DNA from: Psychrobacillus lasiicapitis
Lineage (GTDB): Bacteria > Bacillota > Bacilli > Bacillales_A > Planococcaceae
NCBI RefSeq assembly: GCF_006861795.1
Contig: NZ_VDGH01000011.1
Location: 114,248 to 178,247 of the forward strand
Reading direction: 5' to 3'
Length of the DNA stretch: 64,000 bases
The notes below the pieces were generated by a model. That model was given only the letters and a program-made list of their open reading frames with translations. It was not told the origin of the DNA and made no database searches. Position 1 is the first letter of the stretch. Every line of letters begins with the position of its first letter. Positions 1 to 8,126 of this stretch are shown piece by piece. Both the position numbers and the translations under genes were made by a program.

Positions 1-207
1 ACCTGCACAAAAAGCTTTTTCTCCGGCACCTGTTAAAATAATGACACGGACTTCTCGATTATTTTTTAGCTCATTAGCAGCCGCCTTTAAATCGTGAAGC
101 ATCTGCTTAGATAAAGCATTTGCTGCTTCTGTTCGATTTAAAGTGATGACCGCAATTCCATCGCTGCGCTTTTCTACTTGTACATTAGTTAATACGTTTT
201 CAACCAT
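1..207 (-). CDS. Enoyl-CoA hydratase/isomerase family protein, partial (C-terminus outside window)
   Basis: Only the first 69 codons are inside the window. They read as the N-terminus of a crotonase-fold protein, including the first oxyanion-loop region (ILTGAGEKAFCAG), which closely matches the same segment of the second crotonase at 2753-3544. ATG at 207 overlaps the stop of the HMG-CoA lyase gene by 8 nt, so translation is probably coupled. In the B. subtilis yng cluster the gene after the HMG-CoA lyase is a methylglutaconyl-CoA hydratase (yngF). By position this is its likely counterpart, acting just before HMG-CoA formation in leucine breakdown. The role rests on synteny; the family call is firm. 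Confidence 0.8.
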   Translation of the reverse strand, partial: MVENVLTNVQVEKRSDGIAVITLNRTEAANALSKQMLHDLKAAANELKNNREVRVIILTGAGEKAFCAG

Positions 208-1120
208 TACAAACAGCCCCTTCTTCTGCATTCAAAATATCCATCTGGCGACTATTCAGCTTTTTCCCTCTTACTTTTTCAATAAGCTTGGCAGATTTCA
301 TTACTGCATTTATATCGATACCAGTTTCAATCCCCATCTCATGAAGCATATACAATAAATCCTCGGTAGCCACATTTCCAGATGCTCCTTTGGCATAAGG
401 ACAGCCTCCTAATCCACCAAGTGCGCTATCAAAAATAGTGATTCCCATTTCAAGTGATTTCACAATGTTTGCGAGTGCAGTACCTCTTGTATCATGGAAA
501 TGCATAGCTAGCTTGCTAGCTTCAAAATGTGGGAGTAGTTCCTCTAGCAAACGTTCTACTTGATTTGGCACGCCAACGCCGATTGTGTCGCCTAACGAAA
601 GTTCATCTATTCCCATGGAAAATAAATAATCGCTCACTTTCCTTACTTGTGAAGCCGCTACTGGTCCTTCATACGGACAACCTATCACTGTGGATACATA
701 ACCTCTGACTGTTTTTCCAGCTGCTTTCGCTTCCTTAACGACTTCGCTTAAAATTGGGTATGTTTCTTCGATCGATTTATTAATATTATTTTTATTATGC
801 GCTTCACTTGCTGACATGAAGACGCTCACTTCATCTACATTTGCTTCTAGTGCCCGCTCAAGTCCTCTTATGTTAGGAACAAGGGCAGCATATGTGACCC
901 CTTGTTCCCGCCCTATTTTCCCAAGTACTTCCGATGCGTCTGCTAACTGCGGAATCCATTTCGGATGGACAAAGGAGCTCACTTCAATATAAGACAGACC
1001 TGTTTTAGAAAGTGAGTCGATCCAAGTAATTTTATCTTCTGTTGAAATAGTTTGTTTTTCATTTTGTAACCCGTCTCTCGGTCCAACTTCTTTAATCGTT
1101 ACACTTTTTGGTAGTTTCAA
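200..1120 (-). CDS. yngG: Hydroxymethylglutaryl-CoA lyase
   Basis: A 306-residue protein of the HMG-CoA lyase family, which cleaves HMG-CoA to acetyl-CoA and acetoacetate, the last step of leucine degradation. The N-terminal GPRDGLQNE motif carries the catalytic Arg/Asp of this TIM-barrel family. The C-terminal signature GLGGCPYAKGASGNVATED holds the active-site Cys, and the metal-binding HFHDTRG is present. Length is normal. It sits between the biotin carrier gene (12 nt upstream) and a crotonase gene (8-nt overlap downstream), so it belongs to the sigma-54-driven operon starting near 5143. The related family members citramalate and isopropylmalate synthases are longer and lack the Cys signature. 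Confidence 0.93.
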   Translation of the reverse strand: MKLPKSVTIKEVGPRDGLQNEKQTISTEDKITWIDSLSKTGLSYIEVSSFVHPKWIPQLADASEVLGKIGREQGVTYAALVPNIRGLERALEANVDEVSVFMSASEAHNKNNINKSIEETYPILSEVVKEAKAAGKTVRGYVSTVIGCPYEGPVAASQVRKVSDYLFSMGIDELSLGDTIGVGVPNQVERLLEELLPHFEASKLAMHFHDTRGTALANIVKSLEMGITIFDSALGGLGGCPYAKGASGNVATEDLLYMLHEMGIETGIDINAVMKSAKLIEKVRGKKLNSRQMDILNAEEGAVCNG

Positions 1121-1132
1121 AACTTCAACCTC

Positions 1133-1345
1133 CTATTCAACCTCAATGAGTACATCTTCATCATTAACGAAGTCACCTTCATTAATATGAATTTTCTTTA
1201 CAACGCCAGTTGTCTCAGCTGTAATCGGAATTTCCATTTTCATTGATTCAAGAATCACTACATCTTGCCCTTCTTTTACTTCTTCCCCTTCTTTTACTAA
1301 TACTTTCCATACACTACCTGCCATGCTTGCTACGATGTTTGTCAT
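1133..1345 (-). CDS. yngHB: Biotin/lipoyl attachment (biotin carboxyl carrier) protein
   Basis: A free-standing biotinyl domain of 70 residues. The sequence ESMKMEIP contains the biotinylated lysine (K36) in the canonical MKM context, flanked by the two beta-hammerhead halves. It carries carboxybiotin between the biotin carboxylase encoded just upstream (13-nt gap) and a carboxyltransferase subunit. The latter is not in the window and would be expected beyond its left edge, as in the B. subtilis yngHB-yngE arrangement. A lipoyl domain would normally have DKA/DKV instead of MKM, so biotin is the better reading. Confidence 0.92.
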   Translation of the reverse strand: MTNIVASMAGSVWKVLVKEGEEVKEGQDVVILESMKMEIPITAETTGVVKKIHINEGDFVNDEDVLIEVE

Positions 1346-1358
1346 ATTAATGCCCTCC

Positions 1359-2714
1359 TTAGTTAGTTGCTTTTTCAGCTAAATAATATTTATTTACAAA
1401 ATCAGTTGTTGTATAACCGCTTAAAAATTGTTCGTGGCTGACTGTTTCAATAAGCATTGGGATATTCGTTTTAATACCTTCTACTTTGTAATTTTCAAGT
1501 GCTTCTTTCATTCTTGCGCAAGCCTCACTACGAGTCTCTCCCCAAGTGATCAGTTTGCCGATCATTGGATCATAGAATGGCGTCACTTGTGAGCCAGCTT
1601 CTATCGCACATTCGTTGCGGACACCTTCTCCTTGCGGCAGTTGAAACGCTGTTATCTTCCCAGGTGAAGGGAAAAATGTTTTAGGATCTTCTGCATAAAT
1701 GCGCACTTCAATCGCGTGTCCTTTTCGCCCGACATCTTCCCGCTTAAGAGACAAACGTTCTCCGTAAGCCACCTTCAACTGTTGCTCTACTAGATCAAGT
1801 CCAGTAATTTCTTCTGTAACTGGATGCTCCACTTGTAGTCTTGTATTCATTTCTAAGAAGTAGAAGTTTTGCTCACGATCCACTAAAAATTCAATCGTCC
1901 CTGCATTGGAATATCCAATATGTTTTGCTGCTTGGACAGCTGCATCGAGCATTTTTTGTCGTGTTTCTTCACTAATAAATGGAGAAGGTGCTTCTTCCAC
2001 CACTTTTTGGTTTCGACGTTGGATAGAGCATTCTCTCTCCCAAAGTGGAATGACATTGCCATGCGTGTCGGCTAAAATTTGCACTTCAATATGATGCGGT
2101 TCTGCGATATATTTTTCTAAGAACATTGTTCCATCACCGAAAAATGATTCTGCTCGTTTTTTATTTCCTTCGAAAGCTTTCACTAACTCTTCCTCAGAAT
2201 TAACGAGTTGCATTCCGATCCCACCGCCTCCAGCAGATGCCTTCAGCATAAGTGGATAGCCAATTTTTTTTCCTGCTTCTTTTGCTTGCTCTTCATTGTC
2301 TAAAGCAGTATCAATTCCTTCAACAACCGGTACACCAGCTTCTTTCATCATTTTACGTGCTTCGATTTTACTTCCCATGGAAGCGATAATATCTGACGAT
2401 GGCCCGATAAATACAAGCCCTGCTTCTACACATTTTCTAGCAAATCCAGCATTCTCTGATAAAAGTCCGTAGCCTGGATGTACAGCCTCTGCTCCACTTT
2501 CTTTTGCTACACGAATGATTTCGTCGATATTCAAATAACTTTGATTGACCGGTGGCTTTCCTACGCAGTATGCTTCATCAGCATTTCTAACGAACAGAGA
2601 GTCAGCATCTGCCTCTGAATAGATGGCAACTGTTTGAATACCAAGGTTTTTACAAGTTCGGATAACCCTTAATGCAATTTCTCCACGATTGGCAATAATT
2701 ATTTTAGAAAACAT
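1359..2714 (-). CDS. yngH: Biotin carboxylase subunit of an acyl-CoA carboxylase
   Basis: A 451-residue ATP-grasp enzyme that carboxylates biotin on the small carrier protein. Visible features are the N-terminal biotin-carboxylase Rossmann region (KIIIANRGEIALRVIRTC), the glycine-rich ATP loop (KASAGGGGIGM, about residue 160) and the signature FLEMNTRLQVEHPVTE (about residue 290). The enzyme lacks a fused carrier domain. Its place in an acyl-CoA catabolic operon with a separate carrier, ligase and HMG-CoA lyase indicates methylcrotonyl-/acyl-CoA carboxylase duty rather than housekeeping AccC of fatty-acid synthesis. AccC paralogues have the same motifs, so that assignment is contextual. Confidence 0.92.
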   Translation of the reverse strand: MFSKIIIANRGEIALRVIRTCKNLGIQTVAIYSEADADSLFVRNADEAYCVGKPPVNQSYLNIDEIIRVAKESGAEAVHPGYGLLSENAGFARKCVEAGLVFIGPSSDIIASMGSKIEARKMMKEAGVPVVEGIDTALDNEEQAKEAGKKIGYPLMLKASAGGGGIGMQLVNSEEELVKAFEGNKKRAESFFGDGTMFLEKYIAEPHHIEVQILADTHGNVIPLWERECSIQRRNQKVVEEAPSPFISEETRQKMLDAAVQAAKHIGYSNAGTIEFLVDREQNFYFLEMNTRLQVEHPVTEEITGLDLVEQQLKVAYGERLSLKREDVGRKGHAIEVRIYAEDPKTFFPSPGKITAFQLPQGEGVRNECAIEAGSQVTPFYDPMIGKLITWGETRSEACARMKEALENYKVEGIKTNIPMLIETVSHEQFLSGYTTTDFVNKYYLAEKATN

Positions 2715-2752
2715 ATATCTCGCTCCTTTTTAAACAATCTTTATAAACTCTA

Positions 2753-3544
2753 TTATTGATCTTGAAAATTAGGTTTCCGTTTTTGAATAAAAGCTTCCAC
2801 GCCTTCTTGAACATCTTCCGTTTGAAAAACATGACCAAAATAACTAGCTTCGGTTACTAGACCTTCATTGAGTGGTTGTTCATATCCCTCATCAATCGAG
2901 TGCTTCGCGAAAGAAACTGGAATAGAAGAATGGTTACAAATTTTACTTGCAATCTCCATCGCTTTCTCTAAAGATTTGCCCTTTGGAACAACATGATTTA
3001 CAAGTCCGATTCGCTCTGCTTCTACTGCTGATAAAGGCTCGCCAGTAAAAATCATTTCTTTCGCTCTTGCTTTACCTATTAAGCGTGGGAGTCTTTGCGT
3101 TCCACCAGCACCAGGGAATAATCCCAATTTCACTTCTGGAAGACCGATCTCTACATGTTCCTCCGCAATGCGGATATCACAGCTTAGCGCTAGTTCGCAG
3201 CCTCCACCTAACGCTAGACCATTAATGGCTACAATAGTCGGATGAGTTAGCTTTTCAATCATATTCAGCGGTTCTTGAAGCCAAAGTGATTTTTGCTTTG
3301 CTACTTCGACTCCTTTTCCAATCCATTCTGGAAATCCTTTAATATCCCCACCAGCTACAAATGCTTTTTCGCCTGCACCTGTTAAAACTACTACCTTTAC
3401 TTTAGAATCTTTTTCGATTTCTTCCACGGCTGTGTTCAATTGTTCAATAACATCTGCACTTAAGACATTCACAGGTGGATTGTCGATGACAATTTGTGCA
3501 ATATTCTGTTGTAACGACCATGAAACTACTTGAACCTTTTGCAT
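2753..3544 (-). CDS. Enoyl-CoA hydratase (crotonase family)
   Basis: A 263-residue complete crotonase. The oxyanion-hole loop (AFVAGGDIKGF), the second loop (NGLALGGGCELALSCD) and both hydratase glutamates are visible, in LPEVKLGL and in AKEMIFTG, so a hydratase is more likely than an isomerase lacking one Glu. It lies between the ligase and the biotin carboxylase genes in the sigma-54 operon, where the B. subtilis yng cluster has no such gene. It therefore looks like an extra beta-oxidation-type hydratase added to the pathway. The exact acyl substrate cannot be read from sequence. Confidence 0.9.
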   Translation of the reverse strand: MQKVQVVSWSLQQNIAQIVIDNPPVNVLSADVIEQLNTAVEEIEKDSKVKVVVLTGAGEKAFVAGGDIKGFPEWIGKGVEVAKQKSLWLQEPLNMIEKLTHPTIVAINGLALGGGCELALSCDIRIAEEHVEIGLPEVKLGLFPGAGGTQRLPRLIGKARAKEMIFTGEPLSAVEAERIGLVNHVVPKGKSLEKAMEIASKICNHSSIPVSFAKHSIDEGYEQPLNEGLVTEASYFGHVFQTEDVQEGVEAFIQKRKPNFQDQ

Positions 3545-3561
3545 CCTTTCCGCCTCCCGCC

Positions 3562-5118
3562 TTATATTTTCACTTCACTATAATCTTGTCTTAGAACAAA
3601 TTTTTGTATTTTACCGGAAGGTGTTCTTGGTAATTCATCAACAAAAATAACTTTTCTAGGTTTTTTATAGCTTGCTAGATTATTTACACAATGATTAATT
3701 ACGTCCTCTTCTGTTAAGTTCGATCCTTCTTTTTTTACAACCACAGCACAAACAGCTTCGATGAATCTTGCATCCGGTATACCAATGATGGAAACTTCCT
3801 TTATCTCCTCATGTCGATATAAAACATCTTCAATTTCAGCGGAGTAAATATTTTCCCCACCACTTCGAATCATGTCTTTCTTTCTACCTGCAATCTTTAA
3901 GTAACCGTCTTGATCGAAAACGCCTAAATCGCCAGTTTTACACCAACCGTTTACAAATGTCTCCATCGTCGCTTCTGGTTTTCGCCAATACCCTACTGAA
4001 ACAGCAGGACTTTTAATAGCAATTTCTCCTATTTCACCTACTGGTAGTGGAAGGCCATCATCATCCAAAATGCTGATTTCGGTAAGTGGCATTGGTTTTC
4101 CGACTGTCTGTCCTTTCGTAAAAGCATCCTGTGGATCGAGGGACGCGGCGATTGGCGTGCCTTCTGTCAATCCATATACTTGAACAACGCCAACATTCGG
4201 GTATTTCTTCTTTAATTGCTCTAGTGCAGATGGCAATAATGGATCGCCCCCTGTATAAATAGTTTTTAAGTTTTTCAATTGATAGGAATCTAAGTCATTG
4301 TAATTCAACATTTCGTAGATCATAAATGGGAATAAGAAACAATCGGTCACATTTTCCTGTTCAATGACCGATAGGATTCTTCCAATTTGGAATCCTTGGC
4401 TTTTTGTGATGATAAGTGTTCCACCCATCAAAAGTATTGGAAGCCCTATGTCTTCCATCGCACCTACATGATAAAGGGGACCTGTCGTCATGCCAATTTC
4501 CTGTCCCGTAAAATTCCATTTCAACGATTGCATAGAGGAAAACCAAAGGGTCATGTCATGTGTCCAAATAGCGCCTTTTGGTCTACCAGTTGTACCTGAC
4601 GTATACATTAGCATAACTGGATCACTCAATTTAATATTATTATCTGGTACTTCATCCACAGCGCCACTTGTCAATAGACTCCAAGGTTTAGACCAATCTG
4701 GAATTATAGCTTCCTCATTTTCCAGGCATATGTACTGTTCAACGGAAACACGTGGGCGAACCTCCTCCAGTTCACTTGCCAAATTGGCATGGAAGCATAA
4801 TATTTTCGTTTCGGAATCCTTTAATGCATATTCCAGTTCTGCACTCGAAAGTCGGAAATTAAGACGCACTGCAATTGCCCCGATTTTCGCAACAGCAAAA
4901 TATACAGCGAAATATTCTAGGCAATTGTATAGCAATACGCCAACTCGATCTCCTTTTTGGACTCCTAATTCAAGAAGCTTATTTGCATATGCATTTGATA
5001 TCGTATGAAGCTCTTTATACGTCCAAGCTTTTCCCATTTCTTCTTGTATTGCTATTTTTTCTTGATGATTGTCATTTAACACATTTGCCATTTTCCTAGT
5101 AATAAGTCCAACGTCCAA
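3562..5118 (-). CDS. yngI: AMP-forming acyl-CoA ligase (fatty/branched-chain acyl-CoA synthetase)
   Basis: A class-I adenylate-forming enzyme that activates a carboxylic acid to its CoA thioester. Seen are the P-loop YTSGTTGRPKG, the A8 region GDLGVFDQDGYLKIAGRKKD and the C-terminal PRTPSGKIQK with the catalytic lysine. I place the start at TTG 5118 (518 residues): an AAAGGAGG lies 8 nt upstream and the family N-terminus begins here. The longer frame to 5226 has no SD and would begin upstream of the sigma-54 promoter at 5153-5170, so it could not be translated from that transcript. First gene of the operon; YngI-like by content and neighbours. Substrate chain length is unknown. Confidence 0.9.
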   Translation of the reverse strand: MDVGLITRKMANVLNDNHQEKIAIQEEMGKAWTYKELHTISNAYANKLLELGVQKGDRVGVLLYNCLEYFAVYFAVAKIGAIAVRLNFRLSSAELEYALKDSETKILCFHANLASELEEVRPRVSVEQYICLENEEAIIPDWSKPWSLLTSGAVDEVPDNNIKLSDPVMLMYTSGTTGRPKGAIWTHDMTLWFSSMQSLKWNFTGQEIGMTTGPLYHVGAMEDIGLPILLMGGTLIITKSQGFQIGRILSVIEQENVTDCFLFPFMIYEMLNYNDLDSYQLKNLKTIYTGGDPLLPSALEQLKKKYPNVGVVQVYGLTEGTPIAASLDPQDAFTKGQTVGKPMPLTEISILDDDGLPLPVGEIGEIAIKSPAVSVGYWRKPEATMETFVNGWCKTGDLGVFDQDGYLKIAGRKKDMIRSGGENIYSAEIEDVLYRHEEIKEVSIIGIPDARFIEAVCAVVVKKEGSNLTEEDVINHCVNNLASYKKPRKVIFVDELPRTPSGKIQKFVLRQDYSEVKI

Positions 5119-5152
5119 TGAAAATTCCTCCTTTCGTTTCTCCTCTATATAT

Positions 5153-5170
5153 AAGCAAGATTCATGCCAA
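5153..5170 (-). promoter_or_regulatory. Sigma-54 (-24/-12) promoter of the acyl-CoA operon
   Basis: Minus-strand reading gives TGGCAT, five bases, then TTGCTT. This matches the sigma-54 consensus TGGCAC-N5-TTGCW, with the invariant GG and GC at correct spacing. Predicted transcription starts near 5143, leaving a short leader that contains the AAAGGAGG and the TTG start at 5118. The next gene upstream is a sigma-54 activator, which supports the assignment. Confidence 0.85.
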
Positions 5171-5233
5171 GTTTGAAAATCAAGAACTTTCAACGTTTTA
5201 CTCTCTATTAATAAACTTGTCACCATCTATTTT

Positions 5234-5249
5234 TTCCGAAATCTCGGAA
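5234..5249. promoter_or_regulatory. Candidate enhancer (UAS) for the sigma-54 activator
   Basis: TTCCGAAATCTCGGAA is an inverted repeat with perfect 6-bp arms (TTCCGA/TCGGAA) around AATC. It lies about 90-105 bp upstream of the predicted start, the usual place for an activator binding site. The half-site TCGGA/TCCGA recurs in the hairpin at 5299-5338. Binding by the neighbouring regulator is inferred. Confidence 0.5.
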
Positions 5250-5290
5250 GACACCTTTTTCTTTTGACTGTTAAAGGACAATATAAGGTA

Positions 5291-5340
5291 AAAGAAAAAA
5301 ATCCAGGATATCGGAGGCTATTCCGATATCCTGGATTTTA
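5291..5340 (-). terminator. Rho-independent terminator after the sigma-54 activator gene
   Basis: A perfect 16-bp stem (5299-5314 with 5323-5338) with an 8-nt loop, followed on the minus strand by a T-rich run. It separates the activator gene from the operon it probably controls, so the operon has its own promoter. Confidence 0.85.
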
Positions 5341-5345
5341 TATAT

Positions 5346-6707
5346 TTAAATAATATTATATTTTTTAATCTTCTCGTATATGGTCGAATTGCTAATCCCA
5401 AGTGCTTCTGCCGCCATGTTTTTATCGAATTTACAGTTCATTAGCATTTTTTCTATTTCTTTTTTTTCCGTTTCTTCTATTATTTCTTTTAACGTTCTGT
5501 TTTTATTTTTACCCAGATCTCTTATAATATATTCCGGCAGGTCTTCGATTTCCAATATATTCTCGTTTGCTAAATGCACACCTGCATCTATTACATTCTC
5601 CAATTCTCTTATGTTTCCAGGCCATTCATATTTGTTTAGAAGAGCGTAGACATCATCATGTATGGAATTGACTCGTTTGCCAATCCGTGCTTTCGACCTT
5701 TCAAAAAAATGGTGGATTAGAAGCAAGATATCCTCTGTTCTTTCCCTTAAAGGAGGACTCACTAATTGAATTGCGTTTATCCTATAATATAGGTCTTCTC
5801 GAAATTCCCTGTTTTCTATCATTTTTTCTAATGGTCGATTAGTTGCCGCAATTACACGAACATTCACCTTTTTTGGTTGGGCCGCCCCTACAGGTTCATA
5901 TTCTCTCTCCTGCAAGACTCTTAGTAATTTGACTTGCATATGCTGGGGCATGTCACCAATTTCATCTAGAAAAATAGTTCCACCTTCTGCACTTTGAAAC
6001 TTTCCTACTTTCCCACCTTTTTTAGCACCCGTAAAAGCTCCCTCTTCATAGCCGAACAGTTCAGACTCGATTAGATGCTCCGGTATCGACCCACAATTCA
6101 CGCTAACAAATGGTTTAGTACTACGGGGACTCAGTTGATGAATACTTTGTGCGATTATTTCCTTCCCAGTTCCACTTTCACCCCTTATTAATACAGAAAT
6201 ATCTCCGCCGGCCACTCTTTTCACACGCTCTTTTAACTCATTCATCGCATGCGAGTTGCCAATCAAGTCATGTAAAGAATATCTTGCTCCATTTCCTTGA
6301 TCACCCTCTGGTGTATACAAATTGTTCCGTGCTAACAGGTCTTTAATATGGCTATTCATTTTCTTCCAATCATCTAAATCTCTAAAAATAATCGTTCCTA
6401 TTGCACCGATGATTTCTTTGTCATCGAAAATGGGGATACGATTTGTAATGACAAAGCTCCCTCTTAGAAACTGTAGATCTCCCATCTCTGATTTTCCTGT
6501 TTGAACAACAAGGTGCAATCTTGTATTTTCAATATAATCAACAATATATCCCCCGATTAAGTCTTCTCTTTTCACTTCCAAAAACTCGCAATACTTGTTG
6601 CTAATATATTGTATTTTTCCATTATTATCGATAATGATTGTCCCATAGTTTGCATTTTCAAATACGACATCGAGTAATTTATGATTGAACAATTGTCCAG
6701 ATACCAT
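5346..6707 (-). CDS. Sigma-54-dependent transcriptional activator (PAS-AAA+-Fis HTH)
   Basis: A 453-residue enhancer-binding protein. An N-terminal PAS domain (about residues 5-110) is followed by an AAA+ domain with Walker A GESGTGKE (176-183), the sigma-54-contacting GAFTGA (223-228) and Walker B GTIFLDE (243-249). A Fis-type helix-turn-helix lies at the extreme C-terminus (AAEALGISNSTIYEKIKKY). ATG 6707 is preferred over the ATG eight codons upstream because AAAGGGG precedes it at a proper distance. It is transcribed toward the acyl-CoA operon, which has a -24/-12 promoter, so it is almost certainly that operon's regulator. The PAS domain may sense a pathway metabolite; this is inference. 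Confidence 0.92.
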   Translation of the reverse strand: MVSGQLFNHKLLDVVFENANYGTIIIDNNGKIQYISNKYCEFLEVKREDLIGGYIVDYIENTRLHLVVQTGKSEMGDLQFLRGSFVITNRIPIFDDKEIIGAIGTIIFRDLDDWKKMNSHIKDLLARNNLYTPEGDQGNGARYSLHDLIGNSHAMNELKERVKRVAGGDISVLIRGESGTGKEIIAQSIHQLSPRSTKPFVSVNCGSIPEHLIESELFGYEEGAFTGAKKGGKVGKFQSAEGGTIFLDEIGDMPQHMQVKLLRVLQEREYEPVGAAQPKKVNVRVIAATNRPLEKMIENREFREDLYYRINAIQLVSPPLRERTEDILLLIHHFFERSKARIGKRVNSIHDDVYALLNKYEWPGNIRELENVIDAGVHLANENILEIEDLPEYIIRDLGKNKNRTLKEIIEETEKKEIEKMLMNCKFDKNMAAEALGISNSTIYEKIKKYNII

Positions 6708-6850
6708 ATTTATTTCCCCTTTCTCCCTCATATCCCCTTACATACCCCTACCTTATATGATAACGGAATTTTCAAGAAACAGGTGTTTCATTTTTAGTTT
6801 GGAGAAACTTTAATAAAAAAACTGCCATTGTAAACGGAGAGTTCATACAA

Positions 6851-7267
6851 TATAGGGATACTGCGCGGTAGATAAAATTGCTCTGTTAGTGTCTGCTATG
6901 ATTCTCACTGTAGTCGTACGCTTTCCGCCGGGTGAGCGATGAGCCATCCCCACCGCTTAGGGCGTCGTTGGAATGTCTCATTAGCCCACTCATCCGGCAG
7001 GAGTCGACGCCAGCAGTGAATATCAATAGATATATCTTATTTATTCAGTATCGACTTGTTAAAAACAAAATCATAAACAGTTTTTGTACTGTATAAAACC
7101 AATAAATGGCTAAGGGCAATCAATCAGTCATTGTAAGCAACCAATACTACTCTAAAAGCAACTAAATCTGTATAAGAGCAATCAATTTACTAGTGAAAGC
7201 AACCATTTATTAAAATAACAAGTTTCCTTAGAGTGAGAAACTGATATTTACCACACAGTTTCCCTAT
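6851..7267 (+). repeat. Composite palindromic interspersed repeat, copy 1 (left half only)
   Basis: About 417 bp without a credible gene, filling most of the gap 6708-7400. It starts with TATAGGGATACTGCG and ends with the inverse CACAGTTTCCCTATA. Inside are the conserved core (about 6898-7020; GCTTTCCGCCGGGTGAGCGA, then a hairpin, then GAGTCGACGCC) and an array of degenerate GCAAYYAA units at 7116, 7137, 7158, 7178 and 7199 (20-21 bp period). The array is followed by AACAAGTTTCCTTAGAGTGA. The TTGTC array and the inverted second core found in copies 2 and 3 are missing. Confidence 0.8.
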
Positions 7268-7353
7268 ACAGTGAAGTATTTGACTGGAACACATTATTCC
7301 TATAATGCGCTCGTACAAGCAAAACAATTTAAACTTTTTCTTCCATAGAACAT

Positions 7354-7392
7354 AAAAAAACAGGATAAAGATTATTAATCTTACCTGTTTTT
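7354..7392. terminator. Terminator downstream of the DUF1456 gene
   Basis: AAAACAGG and CCTGTTTT pair, with further pairing of AAGATT/AATCTT inside, and there are A/T runs on both sides. It lies immediately 3' of the minus-strand gene ending at 7401. Confidence 0.7.
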
Positions 7393-7400
7393 CCGCTTGC

Positions 7401-7907
7401 TTATTCTCGATGTTTCACAGCTAAACCTCTTAAAAATTTTCGCGCAAAATTATCACCGCATACTTTATAATTTCGATGTCCTTCTTTACGTAAAATAGCT
7501 CCTAACTCACCCTTTGAAACGACAATGCCACCTTCATCTAATATTGCTATCATATCTTCGGTTGTTAATTGAAGCGCTACTTTCAATTTCTTAAGTAGCA
7601 TGTTATTAGCGTTTCTTTCGGGAGGTGCGGGATTTTCAGGTTGACCGGGTTTTGGATCTTGTTTACCTCGTTTAAAAGTAATAAAACCATTTAAAAAGGA
7701 ATCCAACATCTTATGTGTACATTTTATTTGATCATCGGTTTCTTCCACATCTATGTCATCATAGAATTCATCTTTTGATTTTGTCAGTATTTTTGATAGT
7801 TCCTCTTTCGATACTTCTATACCACCAAGATTAAATATCTCCATCATATCTTTGTCTTTTATATCTAATGCATACCTTAGTCGAATTAATATATCGTTGT
7901 TATCCAT
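7401..7907 (-). CDS. yehS: DUF1456 (YehS-like) protein
   Basis: A 168-residue soluble protein made of two copies of an about 65-residue repeat. NDILIRLRYALDIKDKDMMEIF opens the first, and a matching LLKKLKVALQLTTEDMIAIL opens the second. Each copy goes on to a GGIxVSKxEL segment and a basic/aromatic end, and a proline-rich linker (about residues 85-95) joins them. This is the pattern of the DUF1456/YehS family, whose function is not established. A single gene with its own terminator, flanked by the interspersed repeat. Confidence 0.85.
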   Translation of the reverse strand: MDNNDILIRLRYALDIKDKDMMEIFNLGGIEVSKEELSKILTKSKDEFYDDIDVEETDDQIKCTHKMLDSFLNGFITFKRGKQDPKPGQPENPAPPERNANNMLLKKLKVALQLTTEDMIAILDEGGIVVSKGELGAILRKEGHRNYKVCGDNFARKFLRGLAVKHRE

Positions 7908-8126
7908 TTAAAAGCCTCCTACTATTATGACCAGTCATCTCATGTTGTGTTGCTTGCTGAGTTGTTAGTTAATAAATTATAGCAGAGAAACTGTAAATAC
8001 AGCTATTAAAACAGCTGAAACATGAATACTGCAATCAGCGAGTAGTTCTTCCAACCTCTACGGATGAAGCACTTTTGATAATTAGCATATACTGTATTAC
8101 TTCAACAAAATATAACGGAGGTGTTT

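Noticed and set aside
5119..5226. 36-residue N-terminal extension of the acyl-CoA ligase
   Set aside because: No SD, not family-like, and it contains the sigma-54 promoter.
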